Assembly: GCA_030615745.1 (NCBI GenBank)
Contig: JAUWYR010000008.1
Coordinates: 1-64,000, forward strand
DNA: 64,000 nt
Direction: 5' to 3'
From: Candidatus Zixiibacteriota bacterium
GTDB taxonomy: Bacteria; Zixibacteria; MSB-5A5; SM23-73-2
The translations under genes and the position numbers were made by a program. Below, in pieces: positions 10,156 to 18,162 of the stretch (positions are counted from its first letter, which is position 1; each line of letters starts with the position of its first letter). The notes under the pieces were generated by a model. That model was not told the DNA's origin. It was given only the letters and a program-made list of their open reading frames with translations, and ran no database searches.

Positions 10156-11396
10156 TTAATAACCTTTTCTTCTGCCAATAGCAATCCAGTCAAATTCAAC
10201 ATCTTTTTTTTCAGAGACTGATTTCACTAAAAAACCTTTAGAAAACTGTCCACTAACAAAAAGCTCGCTGAATTCTCCTTTGGAAGTTAAAGTGATTCTT
10301 AAAGGAACCTCAGTTGAGATCGCCTCGCAAAACAATCTATTAAACTCAACTTTTGCCATACCATCTACCAATCTTGCTGTGCCTGAACACATAAATTCCA
10401 CCTCGGGTGACTCTATTGCAAAAAGTGGCTCTTTACCCCTTGAGGTCTCGACTAAACTGCTTTTTGTTCCTGTGGCATAGATAGTTCCAGCAACATATAG
10501 TCCCCGATTATTTGGATAAGCTCCAGCTGAATAGACATAAAGCCCATAAAAATCTTTGTTATTACTTCTCAGCACATTTCCCCTCTCCCCGGTTGCATCG
10601 ATTCCTTCATCTCCAGCATAATAAACCACAATTCCATCACCTGAAGCCCTGAAAACAGAGACACCATCATCCTTTACTTTATCGATATCAATACCATCAT
10701 AAGCACTATCCACAGAAAGACCATCCTCTTTAGCGAATTTTACTTTCACCCCATCATCAAAAGCCTCACCTATATAAAACCCTCTATGCGCCCTCTGAAC
10801 ATTCATCCCATTACCCATAGCATCTTTTCTTTTATCAATATCCCATCTTTTTCAGAAAAATCGATTTTGAGCCCATCCTGATTTGACCCCAAAGACTCAG
10901 GATCAGCTGGATTTTCGTAAGAAAACTTTTTTTTCACAAAAGGAGTATCATTTTTAGCCAGAATCGCAAACTCATCAAATCCCTTATCAGGTATTGGAGA
11001 AGCAGTAAAATCTTTTGCACTCACAAATAAATTTTGAAAAAAAGATTTATCATAGTAATTTTTTGAGTCATCTAAAGATGATATACCCTCAGGTGCTCCG
11101 AAGTCTTTTTTATTCGAAACCTTATTCTCTTCTTTTTCTTTAAATTCTATTTTTGATAAATTTAAATTCTCTTTTTTCAGATTCAGGTCTGAACAGTTTT
11201 GGTTTTTCAGATTATTAATTTCTGAAAAAAGAATGTCTTTTTGCAAAGAATTTACATCATTTATTTTGTCTTCTGAAAATAAAAGCTTTTCTTTCTCGTA
11301 GAGTCCTTCGGATAAATTAAAAAAGAAGAAAAAAGAGAAACAGAGAAAAGAAATCCACATAAAAAATCTCATAAAGCTTAAGCTTTTACAGGACAT
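10156..11396 (-). pseudogene. DG-repeat secreted protein, split by a frameshift
   Basis: Two overlapping minus-strand frames, 10803-11396 (197 aa, signal peptide at the N-terminus) and 10156-10818 (220 aa), look like one gene. The repeat unit DG(V/I/L)x(V/I), period about 9-10 residues, ends the first frame (QDGLKIDFSEKDGILI) and continues directly in the second (DDGVKVKFAKEDGLSV and on). Adding one A to the A-rich run near 10818-10826 would join them as DGILIKEKDAMGNGMNV. The start is well supported by AGGAGG before ATG at 11396. Such repeats probably form a beta-solenoid or tail-fibre-like surface stalk; the function is unknown. It may be a decayed gene, an assembly error or, less likely, a programmed shift. 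Confidence 0.72.
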
Positions 11397-11518
11397 AATC
11401 TTCCTCCTTTTGCTTAAAACTTTAGTTTAAGACTAAAATTATTTTTCTAAAAGCTACTTTTTTAGAATCGAATAGATTTTTTGCCCCCGCGAAAAAACGG
11501 TTCAAACCAAAATGAAAG

Positions 11519-11711
11519 CTATCTTTTCTTATCTGGTAAATTATTTACAAGTTCATATTCGCCTTTCAGTATTTTTTCCACAGTCTCAGCAAACTTCTCA
11601 GGTGTCAAGCTCTGGAGTTTGTAGGGATGCCAGAGGGTTTTTTGAAAGTTGCTTATATCTTTTTCTGTATTTTTCTTCTTCATATACTAAAAAAGCCACC
11701 CCAAACTTCAC
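11519..11711 (-). pseudogene. Small broken ORF behind a consensus promoter
   Basis: Below a near-perfect promoter, GGGAGGATC is followed by GTG at 11711 and a 37-codon frame (KFGVAFLVYEEEKYRKRYKQ at its start) that ends at 11598. A second frame (ATG at 11683, stop at 11519, 54 codons) overlaps it and carries the coding-like end TPEKFAETVEKILKGEYELV. Read with one shift near 11600-11610 they would give a single protein of about 64 aa. I do not recognise the family. The strong promoter and ribosome site argue for a once-functional small gene. Confidence 0.4.
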
Positions 11712-11776
11712 TTGATCCTCCCTCAAGCAAGTTCAGAATGGCATTTTCCAAGGTGTCGAATATTCAAGTTTTTATA

Positions 11777-11806
11777 ATTATAAGACAATAGCTTTTAGTT
11801 TGTCAA
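11777..11806 (-). promoter_or_regulatory. Consensus sigma70 promoter
   Basis: On the minus strand TTGACA (11806-11801) and TATAAT (11782-11777) are both perfect, with an 18-bp spacer. Transcription would run left over the small broken ORF that starts near 11711. Confidence 0.6.
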
Positions 11807-11966
11807 GTAAAATCTTAAGAAAAATCAACATTAAATTTATCGATAAGAGTTTGAAGGAATGAAAGCCTGATGATTTAAACCCAGAAAAAATCCTTTTGCC
11901 TCTTAGGATCTCGAGGGAAGCGCTGAAAGGTAAACACCACACAAAAAAAATTTATTTAACCGGGTT

Positions 11967-12832
11967 TCACTTTATCGCCCCAACCGGACAAATGTTTTTG
12001 CAGTTGTCACACAAGATGCACTCAGTGGAGGTGATTTTTTTACCCTCTTTAATATATTTCATCGGATTCACATCCATAGGACAGTTTTTATCGCAGAGTT
12101 TGCATTCGATACATTCTTTTTTAGAAGGTTCCATCCTGAGTAATGCTATGCTCGAAGGAACTTTCATCACTAAAGAGACCGGACAGATGATTTTGCAAAA
12201 GGCTCTTTTCTTTTTAAAAATGAAAGCTAAAGGAATGGCTAAAACATAATAGATTCCATTTCCAACCAGAAACCAAATGAGTTGATCATACTTACCTAAA
12301 TTTTCATAAATGTGAGTGTGCATAAAATCGTAACCTTTTGCTATGAAGATGTAAGGAATCAAAATAGAAATGGCAAAAACAGGAAATCGAATAAATGTAT
12401 ATTTTTTTGGAACAGGTTTATTTTCAGCAATAGGCAACCAGTCTAAAAAAGCAGCAGTCCAGCAAGCCCATCCACAAAAACCTCTCCCGAAAAAAATGGG
12501 TCCAAAGACTTTTGCTATGGCATAATGAATCAAAACACGGGTGATGATTCCAGAAGCAATATAAAATACAGTCTCTTCAAGTTATAGATTCTCCCTTTGA
12601 AAAACACCAACAAAAATCAAAAGAAGCAAACCAATTGCTAAAATAGAGATTTTTCTGCCAAGATCTTTTTCTCTCCCTTTTTTCGAATCTGAGATAAAAA
12701 TTCCAGAAGAGATCCACCCACCGATCCAGAGAAAGATTATCCAGAAACCATACCACCCGCTTAAAAGATATAAAAGCAAAGAAACAAGAAAACCTATAAA
12801 AAAGGAATAAGATTTAATATAATTTTTTTCAT
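11967..12832 (-). pseudogene. NapH/CcoG-like 4Fe-4S membrane protein, disrupted
   Basis: The C-terminal part (11967 to about 12576) has the membrane-ferredoxin plan of NapH/CcoG-like proteins: GRGFCGWACW, a second CKIICP site, several membrane helices and two ferredoxin clusters (CIECKLCDKNCP and CILCDNCKNICP). In the same frame but across a TAA at about 12582-12584 lies a hydrophobic N-terminal part. Its only plausible start, ATG at 12832 (MKKIILNLIPF), is one base out of frame at a run of six T. Thus one stop and one frameshift separate what reads as a single gene. These proteins pass electrons at the inner membrane; this copy is probably dead unless the assembly is wrong. Confidence 0.7.
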
Positions 12833-12906
12833 AATTTCTCTATTATCAACATAATCATTTTCTGAGTTTATACGAGGAGGGATTTCTTTTTGTTCTAAAA
12901 GATTTT

Positions 12907-13686
12907 TCAGCCGTGCACAAAATCGCCCACTCTTCTCATCCATTCAAGTTCTTCTGGATTCATAAGTCCTTTATCCAAAGTTAAAAGCGCCTCTCGCATC
13001 TGTTCTGGGTTTTTAGGACCAGTAATGCACACATGCACGGATGGATGGGATAGACAAAAGCGGTGACAGTCACTTGACTTTGGAACTTTTTCTTCTTTTG
13101 GAATTTTTCTTTTTTTCAAAAGCCGACCATGCTTGGTCGCATTAAAAACTACTATCCCTGGACCATTTTCCTTTGGCAGGTAAGGGAAAACCTCTTTTTC
13201 AGCTCCCCGGTGGGCTGCACTGTAACGAATGTGAAAGATATCGAAGATTTTCTCTTTCTCCAAAATCGGAAATAAAGACCTGTTATGAGAGGAGATTCCA
13301 AGGAATCGGATTAAACCTTTCTCTTTTAAGTCCAGGGTTTTATCTATTATCTTTTGCGAAGGTCTTTTATTGAAATAACCTAATAATAAAACATCAATGT
13401 AATCTAATTTAAGTGATTTAAGCCCCCTTTCTAAAAACCACTGTAAAAGAGAAGACACCCGCGGAAAATACTGAAGAACAACGACTATCTTTTCCCTGTC
13501 TTTTTTAGCTAAATTGCGAATAGCCTTTCCCATCCCTTTTCTGCGAAGCGCTCCCCAATAAAAATAATTTACCCCACGCTCATACGCCTCCTCAATAGCT
13601 TCTTTCGGAACACCGTAGCTTGAACCAATTCCCAGCCTGCCCACTTTTAATCCTGTTCTTCCAAGTATGATTGGTTTAAATGACAT
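12907..13686 (-). CDS. Aldo/keto reductase-like protein, active site degenerate
   Basis: A 259-aa protein with the aldo/keto reductase barrel: N-terminal LGRTGLKVGRLGIGSSYG, a central LKLDYIDVLLLGYFN strand and LIRFLGISSHNRSLF. The usual size is 280-330 aa, so it is short. The usual catalytic tetrad (Asp, Tyr, Lys, His) is not apparent: the region that should read FDTAxxYG is YFYWGALRRKG, and the Lys and His strands read VVLQYFPRV. It may have lost oxidoreductase activity. I place the start at 13686 (MSFKPIILGRTG) because the longer frame only adds residues overlapping the upstream gene. It follows the glycosyltransferase gene closely. Confidence 0.75.
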   Translation of the reverse strand: MSFKPIILGRTGLKVGRLGIGSSYGVPKEAIEEAYERGVNYFYWGALRRKGMGKAIRNLAKKDREKIVVVLQYFPRVSSLLQWFLERGLKSLKLDYIDVLLLGYFNKRPSQKIIDKTLDLKEKGLIRFLGISSHNRSLFPILEKEKIFDIFHIRYSAAHRGAEKEVFPYLPKENGPGIVVFNATKHGRLLKKRKIPKEEKVPKSSDCHRFCLSHPSVHVCITGPKNPEQMREALLTLDKGLMNPEELEWMRRVGDFVHG

Positions 13687-13717
13687 TTTCTTTAATAGAC
13701 TAAAATACGAAAAGTTT

Positions 13718-14923
13718 TTAGATTTTCTGCATTTCTTGAATAAGAAGCGAAGCGACCTTCTGTGCACCATTAATCTCATACTTTCCAAAGCCATTTTTTG
13801 TCATCTCCAATAACTTATTTTCATCTCTTAATTTTAAGATGATATCTCCGAGTTTTTTAGAATCATCTTTTGTCTTTAAGGGATAAACAACTCCATTTTT
13901 TTGTGCGAACTCGAAATTTTGTGGTGCAAATGTTCCAATCAAAGGGAAAAGAGCAAAAAAAGGCAATCCCAATCCAACTGCCCAATTGGTCCTTTCATGT
14001 GGTGCGGCAACAAAAGCATCCAGATAAGGCATCAACTCTATCGTCCTTTTTGTCTCAGAGGTTCTATCTTTTTCTTTGGTCAATAAAAGCTCCCAATTTT
14101 TATTTTCTATTAAATCATCTTTTTCATCCCCAACAAATTTTATATTCAATTTTTTCACCTCATCCTCTATTTTTTTATATTTTCTCTGATTAGCTCCCAA
14201 GAAGATAATTGCTCGCATATTCTTCTGAATAACCGATTTTGTTCCCAAAATTATCTTTTCAATATGTCTGGGAGGATAAGCACCTGAGGTGAAAAATCCG
14301 ATGGTCAGACTCTTTTTAGATTTGACCCTTTCGACTCTTTGATTAAAAGAGTCTTTTGCATCCTCTAAAGCTTCAGGCTCTATCAAAAGTCCGGTGATCA
14401 CAATAGTTTCAGGGTCAGCACCAAAGTTAACAAGTTTATCTTTGGTCTCCTTTAAAGGAACAAAGATTTTTTCAACCCCTTTTATCGCACACTCCTTTGG
14501 AGCTGAGATCTCCCCATGCAAATACCAAACTCTACAGACCTCAGAAAGTATAGTTGCTGTGAGAGGATGGGCAACCAAACATACTCCCTTAAATTTTTCG
14601 AAACTTCTTTTTATATTTTGACCGAGTATTTTTAAAAAAAATGAATCCTTTGATAACCCCTTCTTTTTTCCACGAAAAAAATTATAAAATTTTGTAGCAA
14701 GTCCACCTTTTCCACCTAAAAAATATAATCTTTTAACTAAATTCCACCCTACCTTTGATAACCCCTTGGACTGGTCAAATACATTTAGAAAAGGGGAAAC
14801 TACTTTCTTCTTTGAGCACTCTTTTTGCATAAGCCGAAAAATGCTATCTAAATAATTAGGATGCCCTCTGCCGATCTCTGTTGAGAGAAAAACTATTTGG
14901 GGTAATTTATTTGTTTTTGACAT
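13718..14923 (-). CDS. GT-B glycosyltransferase-like protein (MurG/GT28 type)
   Basis: A 401-aa protein whose N-terminus (IVFLSTEIGRGHPNYLDS, G18-H21) resembles the acceptor-binding start of MurG and diacylglycerol glycosyltransferases. The C-terminal half (IGFFTSGAYPP from about residue 210; PHERTNWAVGLGLPFFAL near 320) looks like the nucleotide-sugar half of a GT-B fold. No membrane helix is seen, so it would act at the cytoplasmic face. It is divergently placed to a second glycosyltransferase at 15090, which suggests glycolipid or surface glycan synthesis. The exact substrate is unknown. Confidence 0.6.
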   Translation of the reverse strand: MSKTNKLPQIVFLSTEIGRGHPNYLDSIFRLMQKECSKKKVVSPFLNVFDQSKGLSKVGWNLVKRLYFLGGKGGLATKFYNFFRGKKKGLSKDSFFLKILGQNIKRSFEKFKGVCLVAHPLTATILSEVCRVWYLHGEISAPKECAIKGVEKIFVPLKETKDKLVNFGADPETIVITGLLIEPEALEDAKDSFNQRVERVKSKKSLTIGFFTSGAYPPRHIEKIILGTKSVIQKNMRAIIFLGANQRKYKKIEDEVKKLNIKFVGDEKDDLIENKNWELLLTKEKDRTSETKRTIELMPYLDAFVAAPHERTNWAVGLGLPFFALFPLIGTFAPQNFEFAQKNGVVYPLKTKDDSKKLGDIILKLRDENKLLEMTKNGFGKYEINGAQKVASLLIQEMQKI

Positions 14924-15089
14924 ATTCTATGAATTCTTCGGATATAAATTGAAAAATAGAATAGAACAAAAAAGAACAATGTCAAGTGGTATTTGAGCTT
15001 TTAAAATGAAGTTTGTAAAGACAAAACTTTTATTCTTTTATTTTAATTTTTCTTGCTTTTGAAGTGTTTGCAATATATTTTCATTCTCT

Positions 15090-16229
15090 ATGTCTCAAAT
15101 TCTTTTTATCTTAATCTTGGTTATCTGCTTTTTCTGCTGTGGACAATTTTATTTCGTCTTAAGAGCCTTAAAAATAGATATTAACAAAGAACCTAAAGGC
15201 ATTGACTTTACCCCACCTGTGTCAATACTTAAGCCTCTTAGAGATATAGATCCTGAGTTATACGAAAATCTTTTAGCCTTTTGCCAGCTCGACTATCCAT
15301 CCTATGAGATCATTTTCTGTTTTAAAGATAGTTCAGACCCTGCTTTTGAAATAGTTAATAGATTGAAAAAAGAAAATTATGATATTCCAATAAAGATTGT
15401 TGTGGACCCAAAATTTTATGGTTTCAATCCAAAGGTGGATAATTTGGTCGCTGGTTTAAATGTTTGTGAAAACGATTTGATTCTGATATCTGATGGTGAT
15501 ATAAGACCACACAGATCTTATCTAAAAGAGATTGTTCCCTTTTTTAAAGACCCCAAAGTTGGATTGGTGAACAATCTAATTAAGGGTGATGGCAACCTTT
15601 CTTTTGGCGCAATTTTTGAAAATCTCCATCTCAACATATTTATTATCGGCGCTGTCTGTTTAACCAAATATGCTTTCGGTCACCCTGCAGTTATTGGTAA
15701 ATCGATGCTTTTGAAAAAATCTGACCTTGAAAAGATAGGCGGTATTTTAGCATTTAAAGATTATCTGGCAGAGGACTATCTTATCGGAAGAAAACTTCAG
15801 AAAATGGGGAAAAAGGTGATAATATCAAATCGAATGATTACCACCATCAACCACTCCCGCCCCTTTCCCAAGTTCTGGAACCGCCACCTCCGCTGGGCGA
15901 AGATACGTTCCCGTCTTCATGTACCTGCTTATTTTTCAGAGCTTTTGTTAAATCCTATATTTTTCAGCCTTATATTTTTATTCACCTCCTTTTTTTCCAA
16001 AAGTGCATTTCATTTATTTTTGATAGTTGTAATTTTCAAAACGGTTTTAGATGCGGCTCAGGGAAAGATGGTGAACAGAAAAATAAACATTTTGACCTAT
16101 CTTTTTGTTCCTTTAAAGGATTTGCTTTTCGTTATAATATGGGCAACTCCTTTTTTCAAAAGGGAAGTATCCTGGCGAAAGCAAAAACTGAGAATAAAAA
16201 GACAAACTGAGCTTGTCTCTATCGACTAA
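15090..16229 (+). CDS. GT21-type glycosyltransferase (ceramide glucosyltransferase/HpnI-like)
   Basis: A 379-aa membrane glycosyltransferase. An N-terminal helix (1-25) precedes a GT-A domain with VSILKPLRDIDPELYENL, the metal-site ISDGDIR, a catalytic AEDYLIG and the RHLRWAK form of the (Q/R)xxRW motif, then two or three C-terminal helices. This arrangement is that of family GT21 (ceramide glucosyltransferase and bacterial HpnI), which add sugars to lipid acceptors. No clear ribosome site precedes the ATG. It pairs divergently with the GT-B gene at 13718. Confidence 0.85.
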   Translation: MSQILFILILVICFFCCGQFYFVLRALKIDINKEPKGIDFTPPVSILKPLRDIDPELYENLLAFCQLDYPSYEIIFCFKDSSDPAFEIVNRLKKENYDIPIKIVVDPKFYGFNPKVDNLVAGLNVCENDLILISDGDIRPHRSYLKEIVPFFKDPKVGLVNNLIKGDGNLSFGAIFENLHLNIFIIGAVCLTKYAFGHPAVIGKSMLLKKSDLEKIGGILAFKDYLAEDYLIGRKLQKMGKKVIISNRMITTINHSRPFPKFWNRHLRWAKIRSRLHVPAYFSELLLNPIFFSLIFLFTSFFSKSAFHLFLIVVIFKTVLDAAQGKMVNRKINILTYLFVPLKDLLFVIIWATPFFKREVSWRKQKLRIKRQTELVSID

Positions 16230-16525
16230 ATATCTTCCTCTGGAGTGTAAATCTTTCCTGGCCGGACAGGCAGGTTTACCATTTTCTCCTTTTAAGGGTA
16301 GCTCACCTTCCCCGCAAGTTAAATTTGGAGTGTCAACCTTTAGGTTGACTTTTTATCATTTCAAGAGTAACCCCACCTTGCCCTCAAGGTAGGTTTAGAG
16401 TTCATTTTTGGTAGCCGCAACCTTCCCTGGCCGGGCAGGCAGGTTGTGATACTGTAACAGCACACCTTGAGACAAGGTATGCTACCCAGTAAAAAACCTA
16501 TTATCTACAACCTATCACCTATAAC
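16230..16525. repeat. Intergenic hairpin cluster
   Basis: The interval contains several short inverted repeats: GTCAACCTTTAGGTTGAC (16332-16349), a related GTAAATC..GGTTTAC pair interrupted by CCGGACAGGCAG (about 16245-16280), and TAGCACACC..GGTATGCTA (about 16456-16490). No gene is supported. Related hairpins occur at 29099 and 62991. Confidence 0.6.
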
Positions 16526-16966
16526 CTACTTTCCTTCGTATTCTTTTATCTTTTCCACCCTCGGAATATGCCTCCCTCCCTCAAACTCCGCTTCAAGCCA
16601 GGTATCGACGATTTCAAGTAGTTGTTCTTCTGGTGTAAACTTTGATGAAATACACAAGACATTGGAATCATTGTGAGCTCTGGTTATCTGTGCCGCCTCT
16701 TTGGTCAAACAAGATGCAGCTCTTATTCCCTTAACCTTATTTGCTACGATGCACATTCCTATTCCGGTCCAGCAGAACAAAATCCCACGGTCGAATTCCC
16801 TTTTTGCAACTGCTTCTGAGACTTTCAAGCCGAAATCTGGATAATCGACACTTTCTTTTGAATCTGTTCCAAAATCTGTTATAGTGTGTCCTTTTTCCTT
16901 TAGATATTTTTTAACCTTTTCTTTGAATTCAAATCCTCGGTGATCTGCACCTAATGCTATTTTCAT
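16526..16966 (-). CDS. rpiB: Ribose 5-phosphate isomerase B
   Basis: RpiB/LacA family enzyme (146 aa) interconverting ribose 5-phosphate and ribulose 5-phosphate in the pentose phosphate pathway. The start MKIALGADHRGFEFKE with D8-H9, the active-site C65, the anion-hole loop TGIGMCIVANKVKGIRA and H98 region RAHNDSNVL are all typical. Position 66 is Trp where RpiB proteins usually have Gly (CGTG), so a close paralogue of different sugar-phosphate specificity is possible. GGGG about five bases upstream serves as a ribosome site. A run of heptad repeats begins upstream at about 17050. Confidence 0.92.
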   Translation of the reverse strand: MKIALGADHRGFEFKEKVKKYLKEKGHTITDFGTDSKESVDYPDFGLKVSEAVAKREFDRGILFCWTGIGMCIVANKVKGIRAASCLTKEAAQITRAHNDSNVLCISSKFTPEEQLLEIVDTWLEAEFEGGRHIPRVEKIKEYEGK

Positions 16967-17049
16967 TTTTCCCCTTTCTCTTATTTACATTTGCGAGGCT
17001 AAAAGCCTCGCCTATCCTTGATGTCGAGTTTAGAAACTCGACCTACTCT

Positions 17050-17110
17050 CTTGACCCTTGCATCTTGTCCCTTGCCCCTTGCAACTTGACCCTTGCCCCT
17101 ATCCTACCTA
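17050..17110. repeat. Heptanucleotide repeats, CTTGACC/CTTGCCC family
   Basis: Tandem seven-base units (CTTGACC, CTTGCAT, CTTGTCC, CTTGCCC, CTTGCAA) lie between rpiB and the phosphotransbutyrylase gene, preceded by two hairpins (CGAGGCTAAAAGCCTCG near 16994 and GTCGAGTTTAGAAACTCGAC near 17023). Confidence 0.7.
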
Positions 17111-17123
17111 CTCAATCCCATCT

Positions 17124-18026
17124 TCAACACACCACTGCTCCCAAAGCCATTGAATAAAGCTTCATCTTTTCTGTATCTGCTCTGGATAATAAAACAATGG
17201 GTGCTCCACCACCAACAACTATACCTCCTACCTTTGCACCAGCTAAATAGATCAAAGCCTTAACCATTATGTTGCCTGAGGCAATGTCAGGAACCAAAAA
17301 TATATCCGTATCTCCGGAAACCTCTGACTCAATCCCTTTCATCTGAGCGGATTTTTTATCAATAGCGATATCAAATGCAACTGGTCCATCAACTACAACC
17401 TCCCCTAAATCCCCCCTTTCAGCCATTTTAGTAATAACTGAAGCATCGATCGTCTCCTGCATATCAGGATTAACTGTCTCCACTGCGGTTAAGCAGGAGA
17501 CTTTCGGTTTTTGAATCCCCAAATTCTTTGCGACAAAAACTGCATTTTTAAGTATCTCTATTTTAGCTGAAACATCAGGTCTTATGTTCATACCCCCATC
17601 GGTCACCAGCAAAAATTTAGGATATTTTTCAATCTCAACCACTGCTACATGAGATAATAATTTTCCGGTTCTTAATCCTTTTTCCTTATCTAAGACAGCT
17701 TTAAGCAAAAAAGATGTTGAAACCTTTCCCTTCATCAAAAAATCAGCTTTTTTTTCTTTTACAAGCTGCACAGCTAACCGGGATGTCTTACTTTTATCTT
17801 TTTCATCTAAAATCTCAGCTTTAGTTAAATCAAAACCCTCTTCTTTGCAAATATTTTCAATCTTTTGTTTATCTCCAACAAATATCGGTGATAATATACC
17901 CTGATCTGTTGCTATCTTAGCAGCTTGAATAATTTCGGTCCCTTCAGCAGAAGCAATTGCCAAAATCTTTTTTTCCTTCTTTTTGACTGATTCTAAAAGT
18001 TCATCGAAACTTCTTATTTCATCCAT
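17124..18026 (-). CDS. ptb: Phosphate butyryltransferase (first copy)
   Basis: A 300-aa member of the phosphate acetyl/butaryltransferase family, converting butyryl- or branched acyl-CoA and phosphate to acyl phosphate. Typical segments are SHVAVVEIEKYPKFLLVTDGGMN (about 143-165), VSCLTAVETVNP and VDGPVAFDIAIDKKSA (about 215-230). Its length and pattern fit Ptb rather than Pta. With butyrate kinase it would make ATP. AGAGGTAT precedes the ATG. It heads toward rpiB, and a second ptb lies at 19586 with the aminotransferase gene between them. Confidence 0.92.
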   Translation of the reverse strand: MDEIRSFDELLESVKKKEKKILAIASAEGTEIIQAAKIATDQGILSPIFVGDKQKIENICKEEGFDLTKAEILDEKDKSKTSRLAVQLVKEKKADFLMKGKVSTSFLLKAVLDKEKGLRTGKLLSHVAVVEIEKYPKFLLVTDGGMNIRPDVSAKIEILKNAVFVAKNLGIQKPKVSCLTAVETVNPDMQETIDASVITKMAERGDLGEVVVDGPVAFDIAIDKKSAQMKGIESEVSGDTDIFLVPDIASGNIMVKALIYLAGAKVGGIVVGGGAPIVLLSRADTEKMKLYSMALGAVVC

Positions 18027-18162
18027 CTGTTATACCTCTTTTTAACCAACAGCCGGGCAAGGTGCCTGACCTATGAAAATAATTTTTTTCTGACATTTTC
18101 GAGATAAGTAATAAACCTAAATGGTTCTTTATGATAGAAGACAAATTTTTTTTCTAATCAAT

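Noticed and set aside
10803-10830. Programmed -1 frameshift site in the DG-repeat gene
   Set aside because: The run does not fit a canonical X XXY YYZ slippery heptamer in the upstream frame, and no strong downstream hairpin or pseudoknot was apparent; not excluded but unsupported.
11967-12533. Independent 188-aa gene starting at a TTG
   Set aside because: There is no ribosome site, and the frame continues upstream with good membrane-protein sequence to an in-frame TAA and beyond, so a broken longer gene explains it better.
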